This document shows, one piece after another, positions 36,801 through 48,965 of a stretch of 64,000 nt of DNA. How positions within the stretch are numbered: the first letter of the stretch is position 1; each line of letters starts with the position of its first letter. The notes under the pieces are model-generated. The model was given only the letters and a program-made list of their open reading frames with translations, was not told the origin of the DNA and ran no database searches. The stretch covers positions 109,909,195-109,973,194 of the forward strand of contig NC_071391.1 of the NCBI RefSeq assembly GCF_022682495.2, written 5' to 3'. The DNA is from Desmodus rotundus. Lineage: Eukaryota; Chordata; Mammalia; Chiroptera; Phyllostomidae. Both the position numbers and the translations under genes were made by a program.

Positions 36801-37324
36801 TAGTGATCAAGACTCTGTGGCAAGGTGAAATAATAGAAAAATAGGGGGCCCAGAAATAAGAATCACACACGTATCAATTTATCTTTAACAAAGAAGCAAA
36901 GGTGATTCTATGGGAAAAGGTTAGTATATTCAACAAGTGGTATTATAACAAGCGAATATCCATTTGCAACAAAAATGACAAAAAGATTCTGGATATAGTC
37001 TTTACACCTTCACAAAAATTAACACAAAATTGATCATAGAAGTAAATAAAATTTAAAAATATACAAGTTCTAGTACATAACATAGGAAAAAATCTAGGTG
37101 ACCTTGAATTGGCAATGATTTTTTTACATACAGTGATTTTTTTCATACACCAAAAGTGTATGATAAATCTGAGAAAAAATTGATAAGTTGAACTTCATTA
37201 AAATTAAAAACTTCTGTTTTGAAAAAAATGAAAGCGAAAAAAATTAGTCACCAACAGGAAAATTATATTTCAAAACAGATATCCAGTAAATAGCTGGTAT
37301 TCAAAATATACAAGTGTTCATAAT

Positions 37325-38338
37325 ACTGAACAATCGGAAAAACAAAACCTCCCCCCTGTCAGAATGGCTGTCATTAATAAATCAACAAACAAGTGCTGGT
37401 GAGGCTGTGGAGAAAAGGGAACCCTAGCGCACTGTTGGGGGGAGTGCAGACTGGTGCAGCTACTGTGGAAAACAATATGGAATTTCCTCGAAAGTTTAAA
37501 AATGGGACTATCTTTTGACCCAGTGATTCCACTGCTGGAAATGTACCCTAAGAAACTCAAAACACCAATTCAAAAGAACTTATACACCCTTATGTTCATA
37601 GCAGCACTATTTACAATAACCAAGTGTTGGAAATAGGCTAAGTGCCCATCAGTAGGTGAATGGATTAAAACACTGTGGTACCCACCTGGCTGGTGTAGCT
37701 CAGTGGATTGAGCATGGGCCTGGGAACCAAAGGGTAGCCAGTTAGATTCCCAGTCAGGGCACATGCCTTGTTTGTGAGACATGTCCCGGTAGGGGGCATA
37801 TGACAGAAAACCACACAATGGTTTCTTTCTTTCTCCTTCCCTGCCCCTCTCTCTAAAAATAAATAAATAAATAAATAACTTAACCCTCCCCCGCTAAAAA
37901 CTGTGGTACACTTACATGGTGGAATACCTTGCAGCACAAAGAAAGAAGGAAGTCCTACCTTTTACAACAGCATGGGTGTAACTGAAGATCATTATATTAA
38001 GTGAAATAAGCCAGTCAGTGAAAGGCAAATATCATATGACCTTACTTATAAGAAGAATCTAATGAATAAACAAACAAACGAGCCCTGAAAACAGGGAAAC
38101 AGAGACATGGAAACAGGTAACGGACTGACAGCTGCCAGAAGAAAGGGGGTAGGAGGGGAATGGCAGAAAAAAGAGAAAGGGATTAGTCAAAGAACATGTA
38201 TGAATGACCCGTGGATATGGACAACAGTGTGGGGACGTACTGTAGGAATGGGGGTTGGGCTGGATGGAGGAGGGCAAAGGGTGAATATTGGGACTACTGT
38301 AATAGAATAAACAAGAATAAAAATGAAAATAATTAAAA
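37325..38338 (+). mobile_element. Younger L1 3' end inserted in old L1
   Basis: 'cagaatggctgtcattaataa', 'gtgctggtgaggctgtggag', 'cactgttgggg', 'gaccc...gattccactgctgg', then after a SINE 'cttacatggtggaatacc', 'taagtgaaataagccagtcag' and a G-rich 3' UTR ending 'actgtaatagaataaacaag'. This block is clearly less diverged than the L1 on either side, which jumps across it from 'acaagtgttcataatac' to 'aatagatctgaacagac'. It is itself split by a VES SINE at 37682-37899. Frames at 37454-37636 and 38107-38310 are its fragments. Confidence 0.8.
37682..37899 (+). mobile_element. VES-type SINE with 10-bp target-site duplication
   Basis: Has the tRNA-like head with a good Pol III A box ('tggtgtagctcagtgg'), a degraded B-box region, then 'cccagtcagggcacatgcc', 'cccggtagggggcatatg', 'ctttctccttccctgcccctc' and an (AAAT)n tail. 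The direct repeat ACTGTGGTAC flanks it at 37672-37681 and 37900-37909. It sits within the younger L1, making it the last insertion in a three-deep nest. Confidence 0.9.
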
Positions 38339-39085
38339 CAATAGGCAATAGATCTGAACAGACATCTCACCAAAGAAAATATACAGATGGCATATAATCA
38401 TATGAAAGTGTGTTTAACATCATATGTCATTAGGGAAATTCAAATTGAAACATCATTGAGATACCGCTACATACCTATTAGATGGTTCAAATCCAAAATA
38501 TGGACAACACCAAATGTTGGTGATGATGTGGAAAAACAAGAACATTCATTCACTGCTGGTGTTCATGCCAAATGGTATACCCACTTTAGAAGACAGTTTG
38601 GAGATTTCTTATAAAACAAAATGTTGGCTTATAATATGATCCAGAAATCACATTCTTAGATATTTACCCAAATAAGTGAAAAACTTATGCCCATACAAAA
38701 ATCTACAGATGAATGTTTATAGCAGTTTTATTCATAATTGGAAAAAACTTGGAAGAAATGAACTGTAAAGCCTAAAAAAATGGAGGAAATTTAAATGCTA
38801 AGTAGAAGAAGCCAGTCTGGAAAGTGATATACTGTATAATTCCAACTATATGACATTCTGGAAAAGGCAGAACTGTAAATACACTGAAGTTCACTGGTTC
38901 CAGGAGTTCAGAACAAAGGGAGTTGAGGTGAATAAGTTAAGCAAAGGGGTATTTTTAGGGCAGTGAAACTATTCTCTATTATGCTATAAAGAGAATATTA
39001 TGCATTTGTCAAAACCCTAAATGTAAATTATGTACTTTATTTAATAATAATATATCAAATTGGGCCATTGAAAGCTACGAATATA

Positions 39086-40229
39086 TCACACTATTACAAT
39101 ACATTTAACAATGGAGAAACTGTGTTGGGGGGAAGGAGAGAACCAGTATAGGCAACTTGGTCCTTTTTGCACAAGATTTTGTACCTAAAAGTGCTTCTTA
39201 AAAAAAAAAGCTATAAAAAAACTTTAAAAATTGTTTTTAGAATAAATGAATTTATTAATTACAGCAGATGAATTTTTATTGCTTTATGTTGCAAAATAAA
39301 CCTTATTAATTAGGTTTTTAAAGAGCTGCTTATACAATTTCATGCATAAATTGATAATTTTAAAATCAATTTATGTATGACTTTGCTTGGGTAGCCTGAA
39401 GGATAAAGCATACAAAGGCAGAATAAAAATTCCTGTTACTTAGAAATGTTATCATTGTACCACATTCACTCCCTTTAGTCCCCGTATCCTCACAAATTTT
39501 GTTTACTATATTTTATGTACCTAATCCTTGGTACGTACCTAGCCATCATCCCTCCCCCTTTCCAGTAGAAATTCTATTACAATGATGAGTTAATAAAATA
39601 TTAGAACAAGTTTTAACAATAAGGAGGTCAAATAGTACTTGGAACTAGGATTTGATTACTTTTCAACATCTAATTAATGTGAAATTTTTGCTTTCTCTTT
39701 AAAATCTTTTAAGAATTTAACATTAGAATGCCATAAGATTAAACAAAATATTATAAATTATCCAATCAACAGTTTTAAAAGATACCAAAAGAAGAATATT
39801 TAAATATTGATTTACCTCTTCCAGTAAGACATATTTTGAATATACTTCCAATTCACCATGTAAGTCCGAGATATGGTGATGTCATTTATTGCTCTCATGA
39901 AGGGACTTGGAGTCTAAAGTTCATGAGAGCAAAACGGGCCTGGACTGGCATGTTTGCTGCACTATAAATAACCTGAGCTGGCTAGAAGTGGTCCTTAAAC
40001 TGGTATTAATCTCTCCCGGTCCTTATTCCTGCAGGTGAAGCAGATACTTGTTTACACTGTACATGTGAACACAAATGGCTTGCCCAGTACACAGATAACA
40101 GAGTTCAGAGTATTGGGCATTCAATGTAGTGCTATATTAAAATAAACATATTTTAACTCCAAATGTTTAAGCACTGGCCCATAAGCAATCAAAATAATAA
40201 TGACTACTATATATCGTATCTTATATTTC
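39086..40229. other. Unannotated AT-rich unique sequence
   Basis: No gene or repeat is recognisable. The interval 39225-39440 is rich in TAATT/ATTA motifs without being a simple repeat. Confidence 0.5.
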
Positions 40230-40430
40230 ATATATTATGTTCACAATTGACATGCATTGTCACACTTAATAGTCACAAAAATTCCATGGGGTAGATATCA
40301 TCATGATTTTTTTTTAATTTGGAACTCTAAGTCCCATGCAGGTTAACCTATAAAGTCCCACAGGCAATAACAGGCAGAGGAGCAAGAATTTGAACATAGG
40401 TTATTTGACTTATAGTCAGTGCTCACAATC
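40230..40430 (-). repeat. MIR SINE, antisense
   Basis: 'tgtcacacttaatagtcac', 'attccatggggtagatatc', 'agtcccacaggcaat', 'aggcagaggagcaagaatttgaa' matches the MIR reverse complement in order. Confidence 0.55.
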
Positions 40431-41080
40431 ATACTGTAATCAGTGAGAGAAAATCCTATTAGAAGAAAGCTATTAAAAATAAACACATATAATCACATTA
40501 CATATCTTCAAAATAATGCTGCATAATAAAAACTCCACAAAATTCAGTGATATACAATAACAGTCACTTCACACATGTGTCTGTGGGTCAGCTGGAGTGT
40601 AGCTGATTTAAGCAGAGCTGTGCTAGTTTCCAAGCTGTGTGTTGAATCACAATCTGCTTTATGTGACTCTTCTCCTCATCAGACCAGCCCTCATTTGAAG
40701 GATGTTCTTCTTATGGTGAAATGCAGGTGCCTGAAAAGCAAGCACAGCACACATTTTGAGCTTTTGCTTATTCTATATTCCATTTTCTAAAACCCAACAT
40801 AAAATATGAAGAAAAGAACGCCTTACACTGCAGTCAGCTGGAAGGGAGTGAATGTTGGCTATCCACTAATCTAATGCACACGACCACCACCACCACAGCC
40901 GCCTTAATCCCACAGGTACACATGGCTTGTGCATGCCAGGTCCTTTCTAAGCAAAGATTTCTGTCATCGTTCAACGCAAATCATTCAGTCTTCTACTTTC
41001 TCTCTGGCATTTACTTGGGTTCTTTGAGTTTGTTAGTCCAGTTCCAAAAACAATCATGTATTTATTTATTCATCTAGTTT
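40431..41080. other. Unannotated; possible decayed LTR or DNA element
   Basis: At 40540-40760 'ttcacacatgtgtctgtgggtcagc' and nearby blocks resemble an old mammalian LTR-like repeat with 'tctgtgggtcag', but most of the consensus is missing. A (CCA)n run lies at 40883-40898. The 71-codon frame at 40575 is incidental. Confidence 0.35.
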
Positions 41081-41317
41081 TTATTATTATTGCTTTAATT
41101 CTCACCAGAGGATATGTTTATTGATTTTAGAGAAAGAGGAAGGGAGAGAGAGAAAAAAACATTGATGTAAGAAATATCAATCAGTTGCCTTCTGTATGTG
41201 CTCTTACCAGGGATTGAAACTGCAACCTAGGTATGTGCCCTGACCAGGGGTTGAACCCACAACCTTTTGGTGGATGGGACGACATTCCAACCAACTGAGT
41301 CAGCTGGCCAGAACCAA
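41081..41317 (-). mobile_element. VES-type SINE, antisense
   Basis: Reverse complement of VES: 'tgtttattgattttagagaaag', a GA-rich block, 'caatcagttgcctt', 'ggtatgtgccctgaccagg', 'ttgaacccacaacc', 'tccaaccaactgagtcagctggcc'. It contains two copies of the 'ccagggattgaa' / 'ccaggggttgaac' unit. The B box (complement of 'ggggttgaaccc') is near-consensus. Confidence 0.85.
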
Positions 41318-43103
41318 AAACTATAATATTTTTATGGTTTTTGGCCTCCTTCTGGTCTTAAGTGCCCACCTATATATCTGAAGGAGAAAAAAAATCAATA
41401 TTCCTGGAGAGATATTAAGACACTAATGACTTAGTCTTATTATTTGAAAGGGAAAAAAAAAGAAGTGGGGGATGAAGAAAGATTTGCTCTGGAGTTGGAG
41501 TTATTATTTCCAGTCAGATATATAAGTCATAATATTTTTTGACCATTTAGATATCAAACTTTTCTGCTCATAATTCACAAAGAAGAATTGCCATATGTGC
41601 TAATCTAATAGAGTCTATGAATTTGACAATTTGATTATTTCCCTTGCAGGATATTGGCTTTTTGTTACTATGCTAAGAGATCTATGGGTGTGGAGTTATT
41701 CAAAGCAAGAGGTGATATAGAGCTTTATTTATTTAAGGCCTTTAAAATGGACTTTTAAATTAATATATTGTATCATGCCTGTATGTGTTCTTAATACCCT
41801 AATCCAAGAGGGGAAGAGGAATTGGAGGAGATTACACATTCAGGGTCATAGCATGGTGAACAATCTTTCTTCAATAATAAAAATATTTGTTTCATAAAAT
41901 CATTGAATGATTTTAAAACTCATGTGGCAAACAAATTCGTCTTATGCAAGTGAGAATCAGTCTAGAAAAATGCTTGTGCCTTCTCTTCCACCACATGTTC
42001 AGCCTTACAAACTTTTTTTAGTACTCAAAACACACATGGGAAGATTCTGAGATTATGAGACAACTTCTCCTCATTTTGCATTGCCACATTGCCATCTGGA
42101 TGCAAACTTCAAAGTAGCACCATTTCTTTACATAAAAACAAAATTCCTGGGAAGCAGAGAGCTGTGGTTGATTTAATACTTTGTCTGAATTCTAACTAAT
42201 TTCATCAGAATTCTAACAGGGAATTCAGGCAGGGAAAAAAGGTATCTATCCCATAATTTCAGAATTGAGTCCAAGTTTAGCCATTTTTAACTACATGATA
42301 TAGTATATATTTAATTTATAATTTTTTGTTATTGAAGACAAGAAAGTTACTGAGGACACTTGTCACTGGGTCTGCCATTGTCAGGCTCTACTCGTATGTA
42401 AGATTATAACAAGAGCATATAAAAATGGAGAATGCTGGAATGAGGTTATTATGATAAAGACTGGAAAGATTTTCACTTAACAACAGACCAAAAACTTGTT
42501 ACTATCCATTTTGGGAAGGGAACATATTAAAGTTTATACAATTATGAAGCAGATGAGTATGGACCTAGCATTATCAAAGTCTGAAAAATGTGTTAGGGAG
42601 TCAGAGAAAGGGATGCATGGCTACTAGTGGTTAAAAGATACAGGTCTTACATAAATTATATGCTCTTAAAAGCAGCAGTTTCTTATTTAAAATTTATCCT
42701 AAAGTAAGTATAGTCTTGTATTATAAATTTTTAAGAATAGCTTTCATTGGCCTGTAGCTTAGAATTTCCATTGCACATTTGTTTCCCTTACCTCAAAGCT
42801 AGATGCTCTAGTGTCTATTTGCCATTGGCCCTCTTCTGCCCCCATGCCATCACACTTGTACCTATGAAATAGGTCAGGTAGTGATAATCTGAAATCCCTG
42901 TTATGGTTGAATATTATACCTTAATCTTTTCTTAACTGATATTACAAACAATTTAATGGTGTTTTCTGCTCCGTAGACTCCGTACCTGGGGGAGAGCCAT
43001 AAATGATAAAATGTGTACCTAAGTATCTAAGATGCTCCAAACATAAAAGAAAACGGGAAGGTGCAATGACAATGTGAATGAGTTCATGACTTGGTTGGAA
43101 AAA
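41318..43103. other. Unannotated AT-rich unique sequence
   Basis: About 1.8 kb without any recognised gene, RNA or transposon. Confidence 0.5.
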
Positions 43104-43671
43104 AAAGTTTTGGGAGTCAGAAAGATGGCAATATAAGGGTTTTTAGTACCACTCATCCCCTCCCAGAAACAAACCCAGTCATCCCGGCACAGAGTGAGAC
43201 ATGTTCCATTCAATGTCACCACAAAACCCAGCCCCAGGCTTGCACCAGTGCCACCAGCTCCTGTGATCACAAACTCCCTGTCCACCTCACCACCAGGAAG
43301 ATCCCCATGGCCACAGTCCCAGGTCGGTTCCCACAACCCCAGGCTTCCAGTCTGCCTTGGCGCCAATCAGCACCTGTGGACACAGGCTTCTATCCTGTCT
43401 CAGTAGCCAGCCTGGCCCCCATAGAACGAGCTTCCACACCAGCTCCCAAGGCTGCAGGCTCCAGGTCTGCCCCAGTGCCAGGCTATTGTCAATGGTCCCA
43501 AACTTCAGGCTGGATTTAACCAACCCATTCTCACGGCCTGCCCCTGTACTGGGCCCACCCGTGGCAGACCTAGAGTACTATAATCAAAACAGTATGGCAC
43601 TGGCATAAAAACAGATGCATAGACCAGTGGAACAGAAACTGAGATCTCAGAAATAAACCAATGCATATATG

Positions 43672-44320
43672 CGAGGTCTGTCCAGAAGGTATCCAGCCAT
43701 GTGATATGAGAAATAGAGACATTTAATAAAGGAGACACAGATACAAGAAACATTGTACATAGGGCAATGCCACCTTAGTTCCCCTCAAAGTAGACACTTT
43801 GGGATGTCACACAATTCTCCCAATAGCCATCATCTGCTCTGTTGTATTTTCCTGAAGCTCGTCAATGGTCTGAAATCTCTTCCCTTTCAAAGGTGATTTT
43901 AGTTTTGGTAAAAGCCATAAGTTCAAGGGCACCAAATCTGGGCTGTAGCAGAGCTGAGTTACCTGGATGGTTTGATGTTTCACCAAAAATCTTTACTAAT
44001 GTGATGCAGGAGTGGGCATGTTGTCATGATGAAGCTACCAATCACCAGTTGCCCATAGATAATAGTTTCCATGGAGGAATGTTCAAGGTTAACGCAAAAT
44101 TTGATACAGATTTGTTGCTCTACTCACTCAGTCATTTTGAATGTGACAGCCACACAGTATACATGCTCACTCTTGTGTCTACTGCCCACACTGATTAGTA
44201 CGATGAAATCATCATTGTTAATGTGTGAGCATTCCAGTCCGCTCTCCTTGGCCTCCAAGTTACACTGATATCATGCAAACCATTCTCCTTATAGTAACAA
44301 TGGCTGGACTTTCTCTGGAC
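43672..44320 (-). mobile_element. Mariner-family transposon, internally deleted, in L1
   Basis: The ends are inverted ('ggtctgtccagaaggtatcc' on the left, complement of 'ctggactttctctggacca' on the right). The flanking L1 reads across the insertion with TA-rich junctions ('catatat' / 'tatatac'). On the minus strand it carries the same parts as the copy at 23364: a KMTE-like start, then the C-terminal transposase region with frameshifts, ending with the same GGGA...CAT tail. It is about 650 bases and noncoding. Confidence 0.82.
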
Positions 44321-44514
44321 CATATATACACACACACACATTCAATTAATTTTTTAACAAAGGAGCCAAGAATATACAATGGGGAAAGTATTGTCACTTT
44401 AATAAAGGAAAATTATTGAGAAAATTAGATAATTTCAAGTAAAAAAATGAAACTGGACCCTTATCTTACATCACTTATTAAAATTAACTCACCCTGGATT
44501 AAAAACTTAAATGT

Positions 44515-44738
44515 AGCCTTGGCAGGTGTGGCTCACTGGATTGAGTGCCGGCCTGTGAACCAAAGGGTCACTGGTTCAATTCCCAGTCAGGACCCATGCC
44601 TGGGTTGCAGGCCAGCTCCCAGTAGGGGTGTGCAGGAGGCAACCACACATCGATGTTTCTCTCCCTTTCTTTCTCTCTCCCTTCCCCTCTCTCTAAATAT
44701 AAGTACATAAAAACTAAAACAAAATAAAAATAAAAAAA
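44515..44738 (+). mobile_element. VES-type SINE with 7-bp target-site duplication, in L1
   Basis: tRNA-like head with an A-box-like 'tgtggctcactgg' and an excellent B box ('ggttcaattcc'). Then 'cagtcaggacccatgcctgg', 'gcaggaggcaaccacacatcg', a CT-rich block and an A-rich tail. TAAATGT flanks it at 44508-44514 and 44739-44745, and removing the SINE restores the L1 phrase 'gattaaaaacttaaatgt' + 'gaaacctag'. Confidence 0.9.
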
Positions 44739-46031
44739 TAAATGTGAAACCTAGAAATTTAAAACTCCAGGAAGAAAACATAAGGAAAGTTCTTAATTAG
44801 TCTGAGCATCTGAGCAACATTTTTTGGGGGGGATATGTCACAAAAATGCAAGCAAAAAACCCAAAAATAAACAAATAGGGCTATATCAGACTCAAAGTTT
44901 TCTGCACAGCAATGGAAATAATCAACAGAATTAAGAGGTAATCTATGAAATGGGAGAAAATATTTGCAAACCATGTATCTGATTAGAAGTTGATATCCAA
45001 AATATATAAGTAACTTACATAACTCAGTAGTAGAAAAAAATTAAGTAATCCAATTAAAAGTGGGTAAAGCATTTGAATAGACATTTTTTCCTAAAGAAAA
45101 CATACATTAGGCATATGAAAAAGTGCTCATCACTAGTAATTAGGGAAATGTAAATGAAAACCACAATGAGATACCACGTCACACCTTAGAAAGTTAGCAA
45201 AGTTATTATCGAAAGAATAAGAGATAGCAAACGTTGGAAAGGAAGTGGAGAAAAGAGAACCCTGTTGCACTGTTGGTGTGGAAGTAAATTGTTACAGCCA
45301 CTGAAGAAGGAAATATGGGGGTTCCTCAAAAAACTAAATACAGAATTACCATATGATCCAGCGATCCCACTTCTGGGTATAAATACAAAAGAAATGAAAT
45401 CAGAATCTCAGAAAGATGTGGGCACTTCCATGTTCAATGCAGCACTATTCACAATAGGAACGATATGGAATAGACCTAAATGCCCATGGATGAATGAATG
45501 AATAAAGAAAATGTCACACAGGCACACATACAAAGGCACATTTCACATTATGCTGCCATAAAAAAAGACAGAAATCTTGCCTTTTTGTGACAATGTGGAT
45601 ACACCTTGGGGTATTAAACTAAGCAAAATACAAATACTATATGACCTTACTTATACATGGAATCTAAAAAAGCTAAACACATAGAAACAGAGAATAGACT
45701 GGTAGTTGTTGTGGTCTTAGGGGTGGGAAAAATGGGGAGATATTGATCAAAAAGTACAAACTTCCAGTTACAAGAGGAATAAGTTCTGGGGATGTAATAT
45801 ACAACATGGTGACTTAGTTAATATGGGGCATTATATACTTGAAGGCTGAAAGTGGCTAAAAGTGTATATATTAAATGTTCTCACCACAGAAAATATATAA
45901 TTATAAGATTTTAACTTACTGTGGTAACTATTTCACAATATATACATGTATCAAATCATCATGTTGTACAACTCAAATTTATGCAATGTTATATATCAAT
46001 TATCTTTTTAAAAACTGGAAAAATAAAGTTT

Positions 46032-46893
46032 CTGTGTCCCTGTAAGGGTTAATCAACTAAAAAAATAATCTATCTATGGACTTTTTACTAACTCGAAAAA
46101 TACTAGAAAACTGGACCCTGGATATTAATTCCAGCCACTTCAATTTGACCCAAAGAAAATGATTTTCCAAAACAAACACCACTGCATTACGTATGAGAGT
46201 CAAAATGGCAAGTTAACTTCCATCTTTCCTAAAGATGTGTCCAATCTCTGAGGTCCTAGAGTCTCCTGGTCTTGCCCCAGGGCCAAAAGTGTGAATTATA
46301 CCCACACATATTAAGGCAAGGCTTGAAACGGAATAGTCATGAGAGAAATTGCTTTATTTTCTTTCTTTTTTGAGTAATCCTTGTTCAGAATGAGGAAATT
46401 TTTCTGTTTCCCTGCTGCCTGGAAATCTATTAAGATGGACAAAAGTGGTTTCTGATTAATATTTAAATAATAGACAGCCCTACCATAACATTCCTGATTC
46501 CAGCTCAGAGTTCTTAATCTTTCCAAGCATAACTTCTGGGAACTTCCTTCCTTCCTCCAAATATATTCCTCCCATCATTATTTTCATAGCTGCAAAACGA
46601 GCCTCTAGCCAATAAATGTTTCCTTACTATGGAGTGAATTTCCTGTTCCTAGTGTTTCCTATCAAGTCTGTCTTTTTCCTTTCTTTTATTTATTTTTTAA
46701 TTTACCTCTAGAGGTAGCAGAGAGCTCCCTGAAATTTGAAGAAAAAAACTTGGAGTGACTCTTACACGCTATGCATCCTAAGGAAAATACTTAATGTCTT
46801 CTATCATTTAAGGAGGATAATACCTGATCATTTTACCTTATAATTTGTTATTCAAGTGAAAAGAATTAACCAGCACCCTTTTTTTGCATTTTG
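46032..46893. other. Unannotated sequence
   Basis: No gene or recognisable repeat is visible. There is a T-rich stretch near 46681-46700. Confidence 0.5.
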
Positions 46894-46910
46894 TGCAGTA
46901 AATATTTATT

Positions 46911-47181
46911 TATTTGTTTGTCTGTGTGTTTGTTTGTTTGTTTGTTTTCTTCTCCCAAGGATATGTATACATTGATTTTAGACAGAGAGGAAAGGGGGTG
47001 GGGGAAGAGACAGAGAGAGAGAGAGAGACAGACATGAATGTGAGAGAGAGACATTGATTGGTTCCTTCCCATATGTGCCCCGACCAGGGATGGAACCCCC
47101 CCACACACACATGTGCCCTGGCAAGAAATCTAATCGGCAATCTTTAGGTGCATGGAAGGATGCTGAGCCATGTGGTCAGGA
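46911..47181 (-). mobile_element. VES-type SINE, antisense, with 17-bp target-site duplication
   Basis: A (GTTT)n start, 'ttgattttagacagagagg', a GA-rich tract, 'tgccccgaccagggatgg', 'atgtgccctgg', then 'tgctgagccatgtggtcagg', the antisense VES order. Direct repeats 'tgcagtaaatatttatt' (46894-46910) and 'tgcagtaagcatttatt' (47182-47198) differ at two of 17 positions, so the insertion is fairly old. Confidence 0.85.
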
Positions 47182-47198
47182 TGCAGTAAGCATTTATT

Positions 47199-47495
47199 AA
47201 TTGATGATAAGATAAAGTATTTGTAAAAACTTGGAGACTAGCTCAAATGTAATCCCCACTCAGAAGACTTCTGTAAATTTTCCAGCTCATACTTAATCTC
47301 ACATATTTCCTCATCAAGATTTGGGGGGTGGGGGGTAATTGCAAGCACTTAATTCTCTTCAACTCTGCATTTTCCCCCAGTTCCATAGGACCCACTCCTG
47401 GACCCAGGATGAAGAATCCAGTAAAGTAAATAGGCATGCAGAACAAAAAGTACCCTTACCTAGTTTAAATACACCCAAGATGCTTTTCCTGAATT
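47199..47495 (-). pseudogene. Likely 3' UTR of the STK35 retropseudogene
   Basis: Directly follows the pseudogene's stop codon on the minus strand with no repeat in between. It contains a C/G-homopolymer stretch at 47322-47335. Assignment to the STK35 3' UTR is inferred from position only. Confidence 0.4.

Positions 47496-48965
<1,470 letters not shown>

Larger units (their letters stand above)
31640..39085 (+). mobile_element. Old, nearly full-length L1 (5' UTR, ORF1, ORF2), interrupted
   Basis: The element reads in consensus order. The 5' UTR is at about 31640-32650 (for example 'gagtttaatctccaggtgctcc', 'agaagagagggaaaacagcc'). ORF1 is at about 32880-33550 ('gggaataccagaagaagaa', 'gaactcacagaacaccaagcagg', 'ttatccttcaaaagtga'). 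The inter-ORF spacer is at about 33890-34250. The ORF2 endonuclease side starts at about 34250 ('cttggagacctt'), RT follows at about 35450-36700 ('atttaatacaatctcaatcaaaatcc'), and the ORF2 C-terminus is at 38340-38850. The reading frames are destroyed. Younger DNA interrupts it at 33556-33870 and 37325-38338. Net L1 length is close to the usual 6 kb. Confidence 0.82.
43104..46031 (+). mobile_element. L1 with 5' leader joined directly to ORF2 end
   Basis: Segment A (43111-43565) is GC-rich, starts 'gggagtcagaaagatggca' like an L1 5' UTR and contains loosely repeated units around 'cccaggctt' and 'ccagcct'. Segment B begins at about 43570 with 'actataatcaaaacagtatgg', the late-RT part of ORF2, and runs through the ORF2 C-terminus to a 3' end at about 46020. 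ORF1 and most of ORF2 are missing. AAAGTTT occurs on both outer edges (43104-43110 and 46025-46031), consistent with one insertion event but too short to prove it. A mariner (43672-44320) and a VES SINE (44515-44738) lie within. The 142-codon frame 43091-43519 is 5' leader, not a gene. Confidence 0.6.

Noticed and set aside
37684..37760. tRNA gene candidate
   Set aside because: It is the tRNA-like head of a VES SINE. The B box is degraded, there is a SINE body and A-rich tail, and a target-site duplication flanks it. The same applies at 44515.
43091..43519. 142-codon Pro/Ser-rich frame and an opposite-strand 115-codon frame
   Set aside because: GC-rich repetitive L1 leader sequence keeps frames open on both strands by composition.
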